A stretch of 64,000 nucleotides of DNA from Nocardioides zeae (GCF_030818655.1 NZ_JAUTAN010000001.1:2976001-3040000), one strand, 5' to 3'. Positions 19,793 through 30,429 are shown, counted from the stretch's first letter. The notes: generated by a model from the sequence alone, not told the origin. Numbers and translations: made by a program.

Positions 19793-19819
19793 CGCGCCGG
19801 GCCGTCCGGGGCCCCGCCC

Positions 19820-20863
19820 TCAGCGCTCGCTGCTGCCGCGCACCACGAGCGTCGGCTCGAGGAGGGTGCCCGACCCGAACACCTCGCGGTGCGTGAGCAG
19901 CTTGCCGAGCCGGTCCACCACCTGCACCGCCACCTCCTCGACGGGCTGACGCACCGAGGTGAGGCCCCCGGGCAGGAGCTGCGCGAAGGGCGAGTCGTCG
20001 AACCCGGTGACGGCGACGTCGCGGCCCGGTCGCAGCCCGCGCTCGTGGAGCTGGTGGAGCACCCCCGTCGCGAGCGTGTCCGACGCGCAGACGAAGGCGG
20101 TCGGCTGGGCCTCGTCGAGCAGCACCGCCGCCGCCTCGACGCCGCTGGTCACGCAGTCCTCGACGCGCGAGGCCAGGCCGGTCGTGCGCAGCCCGTGCCC
20201 GTGCATGGTGCGGGACCAGCCGGCGCGGCGGTCTTCGCCGATGGGCGAGTCCTTGCGCCAGCCGATCCAGGCGATGCGGGTGTGGCCCTGCGCCAGGAGG
20301 TGCGCGGTCGCCGCCGACGTCCCCGCCGCGCCGTCGACGTCGACCCAGGGGTGCAGCGCCGCGGGCGTCCAGGGTCGGCCGAAGGCGACGAACGGCACGC
20401 CGCCGTCCTCGAGGTAGGCCGCCTGCGGGCTGCCCTTGAAGGTGTCGGTGACGACGAAGGCGTCGACCGCGGTCGAGCGCACGAGGTCGTCGTAGCCCGA
20501 CGACGGGTCCGCCGGGTCGTTCCCGTCGAACAGCAGCACGTGGTAGTCGGCCGCCCGCGTCGCCTGCACCAGCGCGTGGACGAACCGGTCGATGGTCGCG
20601 TTGGCCGTGTCCTCGGCGAAGGGCGTCAGCCGCAGGCCGATGAGCCGCGACGACTTCGTGCGGAGGTTCCGGGCGGCCCGGTTGGGCGTGTAGCCCAGGT
20701 GCGCGATCGCGGCCCGCACCCGCTCGAGGGTGTCCGCCCGCAGCAGCGAGGGGTTGTTGAGCGCGTTGGAGACGGTCTGCCGCGAGACGCCGGCCATCGC
20801 GGCGACGTCCGCCAGGGTGGGCAGGGACGTGGCGCCGTCCTGCACCCGCAGCTCGCGACCCAT
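19820..20863 (-). CDS. LacI family transcriptional regulator
   Basis: 347 aa. N-terminal HTH: TLADVAAMAGVSRQTVSNALNN, hinge region GYTPNRAARNLRT, then a periplasmic-binding-protein-like effector domain with FVVTDTF, CASDTLATGVLHQL and AVTGFDDSPFAQLL. Effector probably a sugar; no transport or catabolic genes lie beside it, so the target is elsewhere or itself. ATG 20863 has AGAGG 5 nt upstream, and a palindrome at 20888-20899 may be its operator. Confidence 0.92.
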   Translation of the reverse strand: MGRELRVQDGATSLPTLADVAAMAGVSRQTVSNALNNPSLLRADTLERVRAAIAHLGYTPNRAARNLRTKSSRLIGLRLTPFAEDTANATIDRFVHALVQATRAADYHVLLFDGNDPADPSSGYDDLVRSTAVDAFVVTDTFKGSPQAAYLEDGGVPFVAFGRPWTPAALHPWVDVDGAAGTSAATAHLLAQGHTRIAWIGWRKDSPIGEDRRAGWSRTMHGHGLRTTGLASRVEDCVTSGVEAAAVLLDEAQPTAFVCASDTLATGVLHQLHERGLRPGRDVAVTGFDDSPFAQLLPGGLTSVRQPVEEVAVQVVDRLGKLLTHREVFGSGTLLEPTLVVRGSSER

Positions 20864-20887
20864 GCGTCCTCTTCCGTCCGCTCGCAC

Positions 20888-20899
20888 TAGAACGTTCCA
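20888..20899. promoter_or_regulatory. Putative LacI-family operator
   Basis: TAGAACGTTCCA is symmetrical at all but two positions around a central CG, 25 nt upstream of the LacI-type start codon. Such centred CG palindromes are typical LacI-family half-sites; autoregulation is inferred. Confidence 0.55.
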
Positions 20900-21009
20900 A
20901 CGGTACGTCGGGGCGGCCCGGTCCGCACGGCAACCCCGGGTTGTGGACGACGGGGGGACCTGGGGACGAGCCGCGAGGAGTGTCGGCGGTCTCGTCTAGC
21001 GTCCTCGCC

Positions 21010-22418
21010 ATGTCCCGCACCCCCCCTCGCGCTCGTCGCGACCGCGCACCGTCCACCGCTGCACCGAGTGCGGCTGGGAGACGGCGAAGTGGGTGGGGCG
21101 CTGCGGTGAGTGCCAGGCGTGGGGCACCGTCGAGGAGGTCGCGCCGGCGGCGGCGGGCACGACCGCCGTGGCGGGTCCGGTGTCGGCGCCGGCGGTGCCC
21201 ATCGGCGAGGTGCGCACCGACACGGCCGCGTTCAGGTCGTCGGGCGTGCCCGAGCTCGACCGCGTGCTGGGCGGGGGCCTCGTGCCCGGCGCCGCGCTGC
21301 TGCTCGCCGGCGAGCCCGGGGTCGGGAAGTCGACGCTGCTGCTCGAGGTGGCGGCGCAGACCGCGCGGCTCAAGGCGCGCACGCTCTACGTCTCGGGCGA
21401 GGAGTCCGCGTCGCAGGTGCGCCTCCGCGCCGACCGCACCCACAACGTGACCGAGGAGCTCTACCTGGCGGCAGAGACCGATCTCGGCGCCGTCCTGGGC
21501 CACGTCGACGCGGTGAAGCCGACGTTGCTGGTCGTCGACTCCGTCCAGACGATCCAGGCCGCCGGCGTCGACGGCGTGCCCGGCGGCGTGACCCAGGTGA
21601 AGGAGGTCGCCGCCGCCCTCATCCGGATGGCCAAGACCCGCGGCATCACCACGGTCCTCGTCGGCCACGTGACGAAGGACGGGGCGATCGCCGGCCCCCG
21701 GGTGCTCGAGCACCTCGTCGACGTCGTGCTCCACTTCGAGGGCGACCGCGACTCGCGGCTGCGGATGGTGCGCGCGATGAAGAACCGCTACGGACCGGTC
21801 GACGAGGTGGGCTGCTTCGAGCTCGCGAGCGACGGCATCGTGGCCGTGTCCGACCCGACCGGCCTGTTCGTCGAGCACCACGAGCGGCAGGTCCCCGGCA
21901 CGTGCGTGGCGGTCGCGATGGAGGGCCGCCGCCCCCTCCTCGCCGAGGTGCAGGCGCTCGTGACGCCGACCTCGGCCGACCGGCCGCGGCGCACCACGTC
22001 CGGGCTCGACGGTTCGCGCATCGCGATGGTCATCGCCGTCCTGGCGCAGCACTGCGGCATCCGGCTGCACAACATGGACGTCTTCGCCTCGACCGTGGGC
22101 GGGGCGCGCCTGCACGAGCCGGCCAGCGACCTCGCCGTGGCCGTCGCGCTCGCCTCCGCCACACAGGGTCGCGCCGCGCCGCTGGGCGTCGTGGCCATGG
22201 GCGAGATCGGGCTGGCGGGCGAGCTCCGGCGGGTGCGCGACCTCGACCAGCGGCTCGGCGAGGCCGCGCGCCTGGGCTTCCGGCTCGCGATCGTGCCGGG
22301 CCGCTCGCCCAACGGTCGGGCCCGCACCCCGGAGTCCTGGACCGTCGACGGCATGAAGGTGATCGACTCCAGCGACGTGCAGTCCGCGCTGCGCCTGCTC
22401 AACCTCCTCCCGGGCTGA
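21010..22418 (+). CDS. radA: DNA repair protein RadA, with apparent 1-nt frameshift in the N-terminus
   Basis: RadA/Sms branch-migration ATPase. ATP core GEPGVGKSTLLLEV, the family motif KNRYGP, and a C-terminal Lon-like domain (VVAMGEIGLAGELR). The zinc finger CTECGW...CGECQAW is encoded from about 21051 in the main frame, but that frame has a TAG at 20997 and no start before GTG 21093, which would cut the finger in half. ATG 21010, with TAGCGT 7 nt upstream, is in another frame. One extra C in the run of seven C at 21020-21026 would restore MSRTPPS...CTECGW. The intact main-frame part is 21093-22418 (441 aa). Confidence 0.9.
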
Positions 22419-22460
22419 CCACCCGGCCGGGGTGGCCCCGCGGCGTACGGGGGGGTGGGC

Positions 22461-22763
22461 TCAGCCGCCCGCGAACGGCGGGAGGAACTGCACGACGCTG
22501 CCCGGGCTGACCACGACCTCGCCCGGATCGTCGGAGCTGACCGGTCGTTCGTCCACGAGCACCGAGCAGACCGCCAGCACGTCGCCGAGACGCGCCCCCG
22601 GGTGGAGCCCGAGCAGCCGTTGCTGCAGGTCAGCCAGGGTCACCGGGCCCTCCACCTCGAGCCGGTCGGCGTCGGTCCCCGCCGCCTGCTTCGCCGACGC
22701 CCAGTAGCGCGCCTCGATGACCTGCGTCTCACTTCGCGGGGATTCCGGTGGTGTGTCGCCCAT
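22461..22763 (-). CDS. MoaD/ThiS family sulfur-carrier-like protein
   Basis: 100 aa beta-grasp protein ending in the diglycine PPFAGG that is adenylated and thiocarboxylated in MoaD and Thi[18 protein letters not shown] N-terminus and VLVDERPV strand match MoaD. No MoaE or ThiF-like gene is adjacent. It is divergent from glnR, an arrangement I recall from Streptomyces. Confidence 0.85.
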   Translation of the reverse strand: MGDTPPESPRSETQVIEARYWASAKQAAGTDADRLEVEGPVTLADLQQRLLGLHPGARLGDVLAVCSVLVDERPVSSDDPGEVVVSPGSVVQFLPPFAGG

Positions 22764-22846
22764 GTTTCTGTATTCTCCCGTTCACTTGTGCTGGCCGAAG
22801 CTCAACGTCGTGTTTCGGTCCCCACCCCCTCAGGGAGGAGACCATC

Positions 22847-23566
22847 GTGAGTGCACTCCTGCTCCTCACCAGCGCCCTGCAGCCCTCGGTCGAGGTGCTG
22901 CCGGGTCTCGCACTGCTCGGCCACTCGGTCAAGATTCTTCCAGCCGAGGGCAGCGCCCTGCTGGAGGCCCCCGACGCCGACCTCGTGCTCGTCGACGGCC
23001 GACAGGAGCTGGCCCACGCCCGCGACCTGTGCCGCCTCATCCGCACCACCGGGTCGGACGTGCCGGTGCTCCTGATCGTCACGGAGGGCGGGCTCGCCGT
23101 CGTGGCCGCCGACTGGGGCATGGACGACGTCCTGCTCCACACGTGCGGTCCGGCCGAGCTCGAGGCGCGCATCCGCCTCTCGATCGGTCGTCTCGCCGCG
23201 CAGCGCGAGGCGGACGACCCCGAGGCCCACGTCATCCGCTCCGGCGAGGTCGTCGTCGACGACGCGACCTACACCGCGAAGCTCGGTGGGCGGCCGCTCG
23301 ACCTCACGTTCAAGGAGTTCGAGCTCCTCAAGTTCCTCGCGCAGCACCCGGGCCGCGTCTTCAGCCGGCAGCAGCTGCTGCAGGAGGTCTGGGGCTACGA
23401 CTACTTCGGCGGCACCCGCACGGTCGACGTCCACGTGCGTCGCCTGCGCGCCAAGCTCGGCCCCGAGCACGAGACGCTCATCGGCACCGTCCGCAACGTG
23501 GGCTACCGCTTCGTGCTGCCGACGAAGGAGAAGGCGGCGGAGGCCACGGTCCCCGCTGACGCCTGA
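22847..23566 (+). CDS. glnR: Nitrogen response regulator GlnR (orphan OmpR type)
   Basis: 239 aa. The receiver-like N-terminus starts [19 protein letters not shown] and has Asp50 in LVLVDG, but the usual acidic phosphorylation pocket is absent, as in GlnR, which acts as a constitutive dimer. The C-terminal winged helix (~145-230) contains [30 protein letters not shown] and [13 protein letters not shown] 22847 has GGGAGGAG 6 nt upstream; the longer frame upstream is not conserved. GlnR controls glnA, amtB and related nitrogen genes elsewhere on the chromosome. Confidence 0.93.
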   Translation: MSALLLLTSALQPSVEVLPGLALLGHSVKILPAEGSALLEAPDADLVLVDGRQELAHARDLCRLIRTTGSDVPVLLIVTEGGLAVVAADWGMDDVLLHTCGPAELEARIRLSIGRLAAQREADDPEAHVIRSGEVVVDDATYTAKLGGRPLDLTFKEFELLKFLAQHPGRVFSRQQLLQEVWGYDYFGGTRTVDVHVRRLRAKLGPEHETLIGTVRNVGYRFVLPTKEKAAEATVPADA

Positions 23567-23634
23567 TCCGGGCACACCGTTCGTCCGACGGCCCTCCGAC
23601 CCCCGTGGTCGGGGGGCCGCCGTACGCTCGGGCC

Positions 23635-24597
23635 ATGGTCGAGACGCGCGACACGACGACGTTCACCGTCCGTGAGGTCGCCGACCTCGACTCCCGCGCG
23701 CGCGACGACGTCACGGGCGTCGACGCCGACGTCCGCACGACGTTCGGCGGGGGCGCGCTCGACGAGGCGGGCCACCGCCACCTGGAGCACCGCGGTCTCG
23801 AGGGCGCGCGCCTCTGGCTGGCCGCGGCCACCGGGCCCGACGGCCGCGCACGACCCGGCGGCTTCGCGTTCCTCAGGGACACCGGCGCGGAGCACGACCT
23901 CACCCTCGCGGTGCGGCCGGCGGTGGCCGGCCACGGCATCGGTACGGCGCTGGCCGAGGCCGCCCTCGCCGACGCGACCGGCGGACGGGTCGTCGCGTGG
24001 CGGCACACGACGGACGAGCGGGCCGACCGGCTCGCGGCCCGGACCGGCTTCGCCGTCGTGCGCGAGCTGCTCGTCATGGAGCGGCCCGCGACCGGCCTGC
24101 CGCCCGCCGTCGAGCGCGACGACGTGCGGATCCGGGCCTTCACGCCCGACGACCGCGACGACCTCCTCCGCATCAACGCGGCCGCGTTCGCCCACCACCC
24201 GGAGCAGGGCGCCATGGACGAGCGCGACCTGGCGGAGCGGATGGCCCAGGACTGGTTCGACCCGGCCGGTCTCCTCGTCGCGGAGGACGCCGCCACCCGC
24301 GCGGTGCTGGGGTTCCACTGGACCAAGACGGCCCGACGGCCCGGTGACGCCGGGCCGGAGGGCCCCGGCGCGGACGGGGAGGTCTATGTCGTCGGCGTCG
24401 CCCCCGAGGCGCAGGGCCGCGGGCTCGGCAAGCTCCTCACGCTCGCGGGACTGCACCACCTGGCGTCGTGGGGCGTGGAGCGCATCGAGCTGTACGTCGA
24501 GGGCGACAACGCCACTGCCCGGGCGGTCTACGCCGGGCTCGGCTTCGAGGTCGTGGCGACCCACGTGCAGTACGCCCGCGCGGCGTCGACCGCCTGA
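23635..24597 (+). CDS. mshD: Mycothiol synthase
   Basis: 320 aa tandem GNAT acetyltransferase. The N-terminal GNAT has an acetyl-CoA loop around VAGHGIGTALAEA, and the C-terminal GNAT has VGVAPEAQGRGLGKLL and NATARAVYAGLGF. Acetylates Cys-GlcN-Ins in the last step of mycothiol synthesis, the actinobacterial glutathione substitute. ATG 23635 is 6 nt after TACGCT, a leaderless layout. The glnR-mshD order is as I recall from Rv0818-Rv0819. Confidence 0.94.
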   Translation: MVETRDTTTFTVREVADLDSRARDDVTGVDADVRTTFGGGALDEAGHRHLEHRGLEGARLWLAAATGPDGRARPGGFAFLRDTGAEHDLTLAVRPAVAGHGIGTALAEAALADATGGRVVAWRHTTDERADRLAARTGFAVVRELLVMERPATGLPPAVERDDVRIRAFTPDDRDDLLRINAAAFAHHPEQGAMDERDLAERMAQDWFDPAGLLVAEDAATRAVLGFHWTKTARRPGDAGPEGPGADGEVYVVGVAPEAQGRGLGKLLTLAGLHHLASWGVERIELYVEGDNATARAVYAGLGFEVVATHVQYARAASTA

Positions 24598-24609
24598 CGC
24601 TGCTCGGGC

Positions 24610-25296
24610 TCAGCCCGCGCGCTGGGCGCGCTCGGCGCCCACGGCGGCCAGCACGGCGGCCGCGATCGCACGGGCACCCTCACGGGTCGGGTGCGCCCCG
24701 TCCTCGGACAGGCCGGGCCGCCAGCGGTCCTCGCCACCCTCGCCGACGGCGTCCACCGTCTCGACGAACGGGACGTCCAGCTCGGCCGCGAGCTCCCGCT
24801 CGGCGGCGATGAGCGGACCCACGTCCCCCCAGTCGTCGCGGTCGAGCGGCGGCGGCGAGATGACCCACACCGCGGCCCCGGCGTCCTGGGCGGACGTCAC
24901 CATCGAGCGCAGCGAGTCGAGCGAGTCCTCGACCGGGATCCCGAGCCGGACGTCGTTGGTGCCGCCCATGATGACGACGGCCCGCGGGTCGCGCTCCAGG
25001 ACGTCCCGGTCGAACCGCGCCTCCATCTGGCCGAGGGTCTCGCCGGAGATGGCGGCGTTCGCGACGTACCGCCACGGGGTGCGGTCGTCGACCACGACGT
25101 AGCGCAGCCACGACGCCTTGCCGGGGAGGTCGGTGAACTCGTCGGTGTCGGCCTGGCTGATGGAGTCGCCGATGAAGACGGTCGGGACGCCGTGGGTGCT
25201 GGCCTCGACGCGGACCGCCTCGTGGACGAGCAGGCCCGTCAGTGCCGCCAGCGCCACTCCCCCGGTGGCGACGCGACGGACGAGCGGGCGGTTCAC
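24610..25296 (-). CDS. SGNH/GDSL hydrolase family protein, membrane-anchored or secreted
   Basis: 228 aa. N-terminal hydrophobic signal/anchor at ~8-28, then block I FIGDSISQAD (catalytic Ser), Gly block SGETLGQM, block III GGTNDVRLG, and block V DGAHPTREG (Asp/His). A secreted esterase or lipase-like enzyme; substrate unknown. GTG start at 25296 overlaps the upstream alpha/beta-hydrolase stop by 4 nt, so the two hydrolases are co-expressed. Confidence 0.88.
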   Translation of the reverse strand: MNRPLVRRVATGGVALAALTGLLVHEAVRVEASTHGVPTVFIGDSISQADTDEFTDLPGKASWLRYVVVDDRTPWRYVANAAISGETLGQMEARFDRDVLERDPRAVVIMGGTNDVRLGIPVEDSLDSLRSMVTSAQDAGAAVWVISPPPLDRDDWGDVGPLIAAERELAAELDVPFVETVDAVGEGGEDRWRPGLSEDGAHPTREGARAIAAAVLAAVGAERAQRAG

Positions 25297-26363
25297 GTGT
25301 CGGCCTCCGCGAGACCGCTGGCCAGCGCGTCCGCGACCTCCGCCACGGCCGCGGTGTTGCTGGCCCCGAGGGCGACCCAGTTGGCGAAGCCGTGGATGAG
25401 GCCGTCGAACCGGCGGACCCGGACGGGCACGCCGGCGTCGGCCAGCTTCGCGGCGTAGGCCTCCCCCTCGTCCCGCAGGGGATCGAAGCCCGCCGTGGCG
25501 ACGTACGCCGGAGCGAGCCCCGCGGGCAGGTCGGCGAAGAGCGGGGACGCCGCCGGGTCGGTGCGCTGCTCCTCGACGGGCAGGTAGTGGGCCGCGACCC
25601 CGTCCATGAACTCGGTCGTCAGGTAGAACCCCTGGCCGAAGAGCCGGTGGGAGGCACTCCCCCGCGTCATGTCCGTCGCCGGGTAGACGAGCAGCTGGAA
25701 CGCGAGCGGGATCTCGCGCCGCGCGGCCTCGATCGCCACGGCGGCCGCGAGGTTGCCGCCCGCGGAGTCGCCCCCCACCCCGATCCGCCGGACGTCGGCG
25801 CCGAGCCACCCCGCGTTGGCGCTCACCCACTCGAGGGCGGCGAGGGCGTCGTCGTACGCCGCGGGGAACGGGTGCTCCGGGGCCAGCCGGTAGGCGACGG
25901 AGAGCACCCGCACGCCCGCGCGCTCGGCGAGGAACCGGCAGAGCGGGTCGTGGCTGTCGAGGTCGCCGTAGAGCCAGCCGCCCCCGTGGAAGAAGACCAG
26001 CAGGGGGTCGCCGTCGCCGCCGTCCTGGACGAGACGACCGCTCGGGACGTAGAGCCGGCCCGGGAGGTCCGCCACGCGGCACGGGCGGACGGCACCGATG
26101 GGCTGGTCGCCGCCGGCCAGGGCCGCCTGGGCCCGCAGCACGGCCCGACCGTGGGCGATCGGGAGGTCCTCGACGACGGGCTCGCGGGCGAGGCGGCGCA
26201 GCCGCAGGACGAGCTGGGTGTCGAGGTCGAGCTCCAGCCCGTCGACCCGCACGGGCGGGCCGGCGAGGCGTCGCTTGACCGGCTCGGGCAGCCGCAGCAG
26301 CGCCGCGACCGAGGCACGGCGGGCCGCGGCGACGACGGCTGCGGGGCGGGTCGGGAGGGACAC
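25293..26363 (-). CDS. Alpha/beta hydrolase of the hormone-sensitive lipase (family IV esterase) type
   Basis: 356 aa. Oxyanion motif [11 protein letters not shown] near residue 150, nucleophile [10 protein letters not shown], acid in GFDPLRDEG and His in GLIHGFAN. No signal peptide. Hydrolyses short or medium acyl esters. I chose GTG 26363 because TAACGT lies 7 nt before it on the coding strand; GTG 26372 would add three residues and overlap that -10. Translationally coupled to the SGNH hydrolase. Confidence 0.9.
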   Translation of the reverse strand: MSLPTRPAAVVAAARRASVAALLRLPEPVKRRLAGPPVRVDGLELDLDTQLVLRLRRLAREPVVEDLPIAHGRAVLRAQAALAGGDQPIGAVRPCRVADLPGRLYVPSGRLVQDGGDGDPLLVFFHGGGWLYGDLDSHDPLCRFLAERAGVRVLSVAYRLAPEHPFPAAYDDALAALEWVSANAGWLGADVRRIGVGGDSAGGNLAAAVAIEAARREIPLAFQLLVYPATDMTRGSASHRLFGQGFYLTTEFMDGVAAHYLPVEEQRTDPAASPLFADLPAGLAPAYVATAGFDPLRDEGEAYAAKLADAGVPVRVRRFDGLIHGFANWVALGASNTAAVAEVADALASGLAEADT

Positions 26364-26424
26364 GGCGGTCACGTTACCCGCCGGTTCGGTCGCCCGCCGG
26401 AGGTCCTGGCGACCCTGTGGAAAA

Positions 26425-26446
26425 CGACACCGGCCGTTCACCCGGC
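26425..26446 (+). promoter_or_regulatory. PHO-box-like direct repeat upstream of ppk
   Basis: Two 11-nt units, CGACACCGGCC and GTTCACCCGGC; the second matches the PhoP consensus GTTCACC exactly, the first only weakly. It lies 19 nt before the ppk start. In Streptomyces ppk is in the PhoP regulon. Confidence 0.5.
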
Positions 26447-26464
26447 AGTGGGAGGATCTCCGAC

Positions 26465-28645
26465 ATGACCGACCCGTCCGCCCTCGCAGCCCACGTCTCC
26501 GGATCCCTGGACGACGGGCCGCCCGAGGCTGCTCTGGCCGCCGTCGGCGGCGACACGTTCGACGTGGACCCGCCCTACACGCCCGACCCGGAGGCGCTCG
26601 CCGCCGTCGAGAAGCACGGCGACCGCTTCCTCGACCGCGAGGTCTCCTGGCTCAAGTTCAACCAGCGGGTGCTGGAGCTGGCGGAGGACCCGTCGCTGCC
26701 GCTGCTCGAGCGGGTGCGCTTCCTGGCCATCTTCGCGAGCAACCTCGACGAGTTCTTCATGGTGCGGGTCGCCGGTCTCAAGCGACGGATCGCGGCGGGC
26801 GTGGCGGTGCGCGCGGTGTCCGGGCTCCTGCCCCGCGAGGTGCTGAAGGAGATCTGGGCGACGACCAGCGAGCTGATGGAGCGGCACGCGCGGGTCTTCC
26901 GCGAGGAGATCACGCCCTCCCTCGAGGCCGAGGGCATCCAGCTGGTGCGGTGGGAGGACCTCGACCGGGAGGAGCAGAAGCACTGCAAGCGGCTGTTCCG
27001 CGACCGGGTGTTCCCGGTGCTGACGCCGCTCGCGGTCGACCCGGCGCACCCGTTCCCCTACATCTCGGGCCTCTCGCTCAACCTCGCCGTCCTGGTGCGC
27101 AACCCGAAGTCGGGCAAGGAGCAGTTCGCGCGCGTGAAGGTGCCCCCGATCTTCGACCGCTTCGTGGCGGTGGGCAACCAGCGGTTCGTGCCGCTGGAGG
27201 ACGTCATCCGCGAGCACCTCAAGCGCCTGTTCCCCGGCATGGAGGTGCTGCAGGTCCACACGTTCCGCGTGACCCGCAACGAGGACCTCGAGGTCGAGGA
27301 GGACGACGCCGAGAACCTGCTGGCCGCGCTGGAGAAGGAGCTGCTCCGCCGGCGGTTCGGGCCCGCGGTGCGCCTCGAGGTCGAGGAGTCCATCGATCCC
27401 GCCGTGCTCGAGCTGCTGATGTCCGAGCTCGGCGTGCGGGAGGAGGAGGTCTTCCGCCTCACCGGCCCCCTCGACCTGCGCGGGCTCAACGACATCGCCG
27501 ACCTCGACCGGGAGGACCTGAAGTACCGGGCGTTCGTGCCCACCACGCACCCGCTGCTCGCCGAGGTGGAGTCGAGCTCGCCGGTGGACGTGTTCAAGGC
27601 GGTGCGGCGCAACGACGTGCTCCTCCACCACCCCTACGACTCGTTCGCCACGTCGGTGCAGCGGTTCCTCGAGCAGGCGGCCGCCGACCCGCACGTGCTG
27701 GCGATCAAGCAGACGCTCTACCGCACGTCGGGCGACTCGCCGATCATCGACGCCCTCATCGACGCGGCCGAGGCCGGCAAGCAGGTGCTCGTCATCGTCG
27801 AGATCAAGGCGCGGTTCGACGAGACCAACAACATCCGGTGGGCACGCAAGCTGGAGCACGCGGGCTGCCACGTGGTCTACGGCCTGGTCGGGCTGAAGAC
27901 CCACTGCAAGCTCTCGCTCGTGGTGCGCGACGAGCCCGACGGCATCCGTCGCTACACCCACATCGGCACGGGCAACTACAACCCGAAGACGGCGCGGCTC
28001 TACGAGGACCTCGGCCTCCTCACGGCCGACCCGCGCATCGGCGAGGACGTCGCCCACCTGTTCAACAACCTGTCCGGCTTCTCGCGCAACGCGTCCTACG
28101 ACGAGCTGCTCGTCGCCCCCGACTCGGTGCGCACCGGCCTCGTCGAGCAGATCCACGCCGAGATCGCCCACCACCAGGCGGGGCGTCCCGCGCGGATCCG
28201 GCTCAAGGCGAACTCGGTCGTCGACGAGGCGATCATCGACGCGCTCTACCTGGCCTCGCAGGAGGGTGTGCCCGTCGAGCTGCTCGTGCGGGGCATCTGC
28301 GCCCTGCGGCCCGGGGTGCCCGGCCTGTCCGAGACCATCACGGTGCGCTCCGTGCTCGGCCGGTTCCTCGAGCACAGCCGCGTCTTCACGTTCGAGGCCG
28401 GCGGCGAGCCCCAGGCCTGGATCGGCTCGGCCGACATGATGCACCGCAACCTCGACCGTCGCGTCGAGGTGCTGGTGCGTCTGCCGTCCGCCCTCGGCGC
28501 CCGCGTCGAGAGCCTGCTCGACCTCGCGTTCGATCCCGACACGAACGCCTGGGAGCTCGACGCGGACGGCGTGTGGAACCGCAACACCGGCTCGGTGCAC
28601 CTGCAGGAGAGCCTCGTCGACCGGCAGCGGCGCCGCCGGTCCTGA
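26465..28645 (+). CDS. ppk: Polyphosphate kinase (PPK1)
   Basis: 726 aa. Reversibly polymerises the gamma-phosphate of ATP into polyphosphate. The N-terminal domain has [19 protein letters not shown]; the catalytic core has [13 protein letters not shown] and HIGTGNYN with the probable phosphorylated His at residue ~499; the C-terminal domain has [15 protein letters not shown] 26465 has GGGAGGA 9 nt upstream and a PHO-box-like site ahead of it. Paired functionally with ppx at 16551 and with the pit and pst transport genes downstream. Confidence 0.96.
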   Translation: MTDPSALAAHVSGSLDDGPPEAALAAVGGDTFDVDPPYTPDPEALAAVEKHGDRFLDREVSWLKFNQRVLELAEDPSLPLLERVRFLAIFASNLDEFFMVRVAGLKRRIAAGVAVRAVSGLLPREVLKEIWATTSELMERHARVFREEITPSLEAEGIQLVRWEDLDREEQKHCKRLFRDRVFPVLTPLAVDPAHPFPYISGLSLNLAVLVRNPKSGKEQFARVKVPPIFDRFVAVGNQRFVPLEDVIREHLKRLFPGMEVLQVHTFRVTRNEDLEVEEDDAENLLAALEKELLRRRFGPAVRLEVEESIDPAVLELLMSELGVREEEVFRLTGPLDLRGLNDIADLDREDLKYRAFVPTTHPLLAEVESSSPVDVFKAVRRNDVLLHHPYDSFATSVQRFLEQAAADPHVLAIKQTLYRTSGDSPIIDALIDAAEAGKQVLVIVEIKARFDETNNIRWARKLEHAGCHVVYGLVGLKTHCKLSLVVRDEPDGIRRYTHIGTGNYNPKTARLYEDLGLLTADPRIGEDVAHLFNNLSGFSRNASYDELLVAPDSVRTGLVEQIHAEIAHHQAGRPARIRLKANSVVDEAIIDALYLASQEGVPVELLVRGICALRPGVPGLSETITVRSVLGRFLEHSRVFTFEAGGEPQAWIGSADMMHRNLDRRVEVLVRLPSALGARVESLLDLAFDPDTNAWELDADGVWNRNTGSVHLQESLVDRQRRRRS

Positions 28646-28660
28646 CGCCCGTCGGGCGTG

Positions 28661-28693
28661 CGGTACGGCGCGGGCTCCCCCCGCGCCGTACCG
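28661..28693 (+). terminator. Hairpin terminator after ppk
   Basis: Perfect 14-bp stem CGGTACGGCGCGGG (28661-28674) with its complement (28680-28693) and a 5-nt loop, no T-tract, 15 nt after the ppk stop. U-less hairpins are usual in high-GC actinobacteria. Confidence 0.75.
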
Positions 28694-28784
28694 CGAGAAC
28701 GCGCGCGCGACCCCCGCGGTTTGTGACGCCGGAGTGACGTGCCCCTAGCATGGGGCGGCCGGTTCCCATCCAGCAGGAGAAGTC

Positions 28785-29402
28785 GTGGCTTTTCGTTTCC
28801 GCCCGGTCGAGGGTGCGTTCTTCGACCTCTTCACCCAGCAGGCCCAGCACCTGACCGTCGGAGCCGGCCTGCTCGCCGAGATGCTGGCCGACGGCGCCGA
28901 CCACGAGGACGTGGCGCGCCGCATGCGGGATGCCGAGCACGCTGCGGACGAGACCACCCACGAGATCGTGCGGAAGGTGAACAGCACCTTCATCACCCCG
29001 TTCGACCGTGAGGACATCTACGGCCTGGCGTCGGGGCTCGACGACGTCATGGACGAGATGGACGAGGTCGTCGACATGATCCTGCTCTACGAGGTGAAGT
29101 CGCTGCCCGCCGAGCTGGGCGCCCAGGTCGAGGTGCTGCAGCGCTGCGCCGAGCTGACGGCCGAGGCCATGCCGCGGCTGCGCACCATGCAGGACCTCTC
29201 GGAGTACTGGATCGAGATCAACCGCCTCGAGAACGCCGGCGACAAGAACCACCGCCGCACGCTCGCGAACCTCTTCAGCGGCAACTACAAGGCGCTCGAG
29301 GTGCTCAAGCTGAAGGACATCGTCGAGGCGCTCGAGCGCGCCGTCGACGCCTTCGAGACCGTGGCGAACACCGTGGAGCAGATCGCGGTCAAGGAGTCCT
29401 GA
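28785..29402 (+). CDS. DUF47 (PhoU-like) phosphate transport regulator
   Basis: 205 aa all-helical PhoU-like protein of the DUF47/YkaA family. Typical motifs are HEIVRKVNSTFITPFDREDI and ENAGDKNHR. These proteins accompany Pit transporters and modulate phosphate uptake. GTG 28785 has CAGGAG 7 nt upstream, and the pit start follows 4 nt after its stop. Confidence 0.92.
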   Translation: MAFRFRPVEGAFFDLFTQQAQHLTVGAGLLAEMLADGADHEDVARRMRDAEHAADETTHEIVRKVNSTFITPFDREDIYGLASGLDDVMDEMDEVVDMILLYEVKSLPAELGAQVEVLQRCAELTAEAMPRLRTMQDLSEYWIEINRLENAGDKNHRRTLANLFSGNYKALEVLKLKDIVEALERAVDAFETVANTVEQIAVKES

Positions 29403-29406
29403 CGAC

Positions 29407-30429
29407 GTGGAGCTCACCATCGTCATCGTGGTGGTCGTCGTCGCCCTGGTCTTCGACTACACGAACGGCTTCCACGACGCGGCCAACGCGATCGCGACGT
29501 CGGTCTCCACCCGGGCGCTGACCCCGCGCGTGGCCCTCGGCATGGCCGCTGTCATGAACTTCGTCGGCGCGTTCCTGGGCCAGGAGATCGCCAACACCGT
29601 CGCCTCGGTGATCACCATCCCCGATCCGACGACGCAGTCCGCGGCCGTGCACGGGTTGGTGATCGTGCTCGCGGGCCTCCTCGGCGCGATCACGTGGAAC
29701 CTGGTCACCTGGTACTTCGGCCTCCCCTCCTCCTCGTCCCACGCCCTCATCGGCGGACTCGTCGGCGCTGCCATCGCCGGTGGCGCCGGCGTGAAGTGGG
29801 ACGTCATCGTCGAGAAGGTCGTCATCCCGATGATCGCCTCGCCGCTGTTCGGCTTCGGCGCGGCGTTCCTGCTGATGCTGGCGATCATGTGGATCTTCCG
29901 CCGGCGCAAGCCCGGCCCGACGCAGCGCGGGTTCCGGGTCGCGCAGACCGTGTCGGCCGCCGCGATGGCGCTCGGCCACGGCCTGCAGGACGCCCAGAAG
30001 ACGATGGGTGTCATCTTCCTGGCGCTCGTCACCGGCGGCTTCGCCGCCCAGTCCGACGGCCTCCCGTTCTGGGTCATCTTCTCGGCCGCCGCGGCGATCT
30101 CGCTGGGCACGTACGCCGGCGGGTGGCGCATCATGCGCACCCTCGGCCGCCGCATCATCGACCTCGACCCCGCCCGCGGCTTCGCCTCGGAGACGGTCGC
30201 GGCCGGCGTGCTCTACACGACCGCGTTCGTGTTCGAGGCGCCCATCTCCACCACGCACACCATCACCTCCGCCGTCATGGGCGCCGGTGCGACCAAGCGC
30301 TTCTCCGCCGTGCGCTGGGGCGTCGCGAAGTCGATCGTCGCCGCCTGGGTGCTCACCTTCCCCGCCGCCGGCCTCGTCGGCGCCGCGGGGTACTGGGTCG
30401 CGCACGTGCTGTTCGAGGTCGCGCCCTGA
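29407..30429 (+). CDS. Inorganic phosphate transporter, PiT family
   Basis: 340 aa, about ten hydrophobic segments. The duplicated Pit signature is visible as FDYTNGFHDAANAIATSVSTRAL at the N-terminus (quoted in part) and GHGLQDAQKTMG plus PISTTHTITSAVMG in the second half. Low-affinity, proton- or metal-phosphate-coupled symporter. Cotranscribed with the DUF47 gene, and complements the high-affinity pst system 4 kb downstream. Confidence 0.94.
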   Translation: MELTIVIVVVVVALVFDYTNGFHDAANAIATSVSTRALTPRVALGMAAVMNFVGAFLGQEIANTVASVITIPDPTTQSAAVHGLVIVLAGLLGAITWNLVTWYFGLPSSSSHALIGGLVGAAIAGGAGVKWDVIVEKVVIPMIASPLFGFGAAFLLMLAIMWIFRRRKPGPTQRGFRVAQTVSAAAMALGHGLQDAQKTMGVIFLALVTGGFAAQSDGLPFWVIFSAAAAISLGTYAGGWRIMRTLGRRIIDLDPARGFASETVAAGVLYTTAFVFEAPISTTHTITSAVMGAGATKRFSAVRWGVAKSIVAAWVLTFPAAGLVGAAGYWVAHVLFEVAP

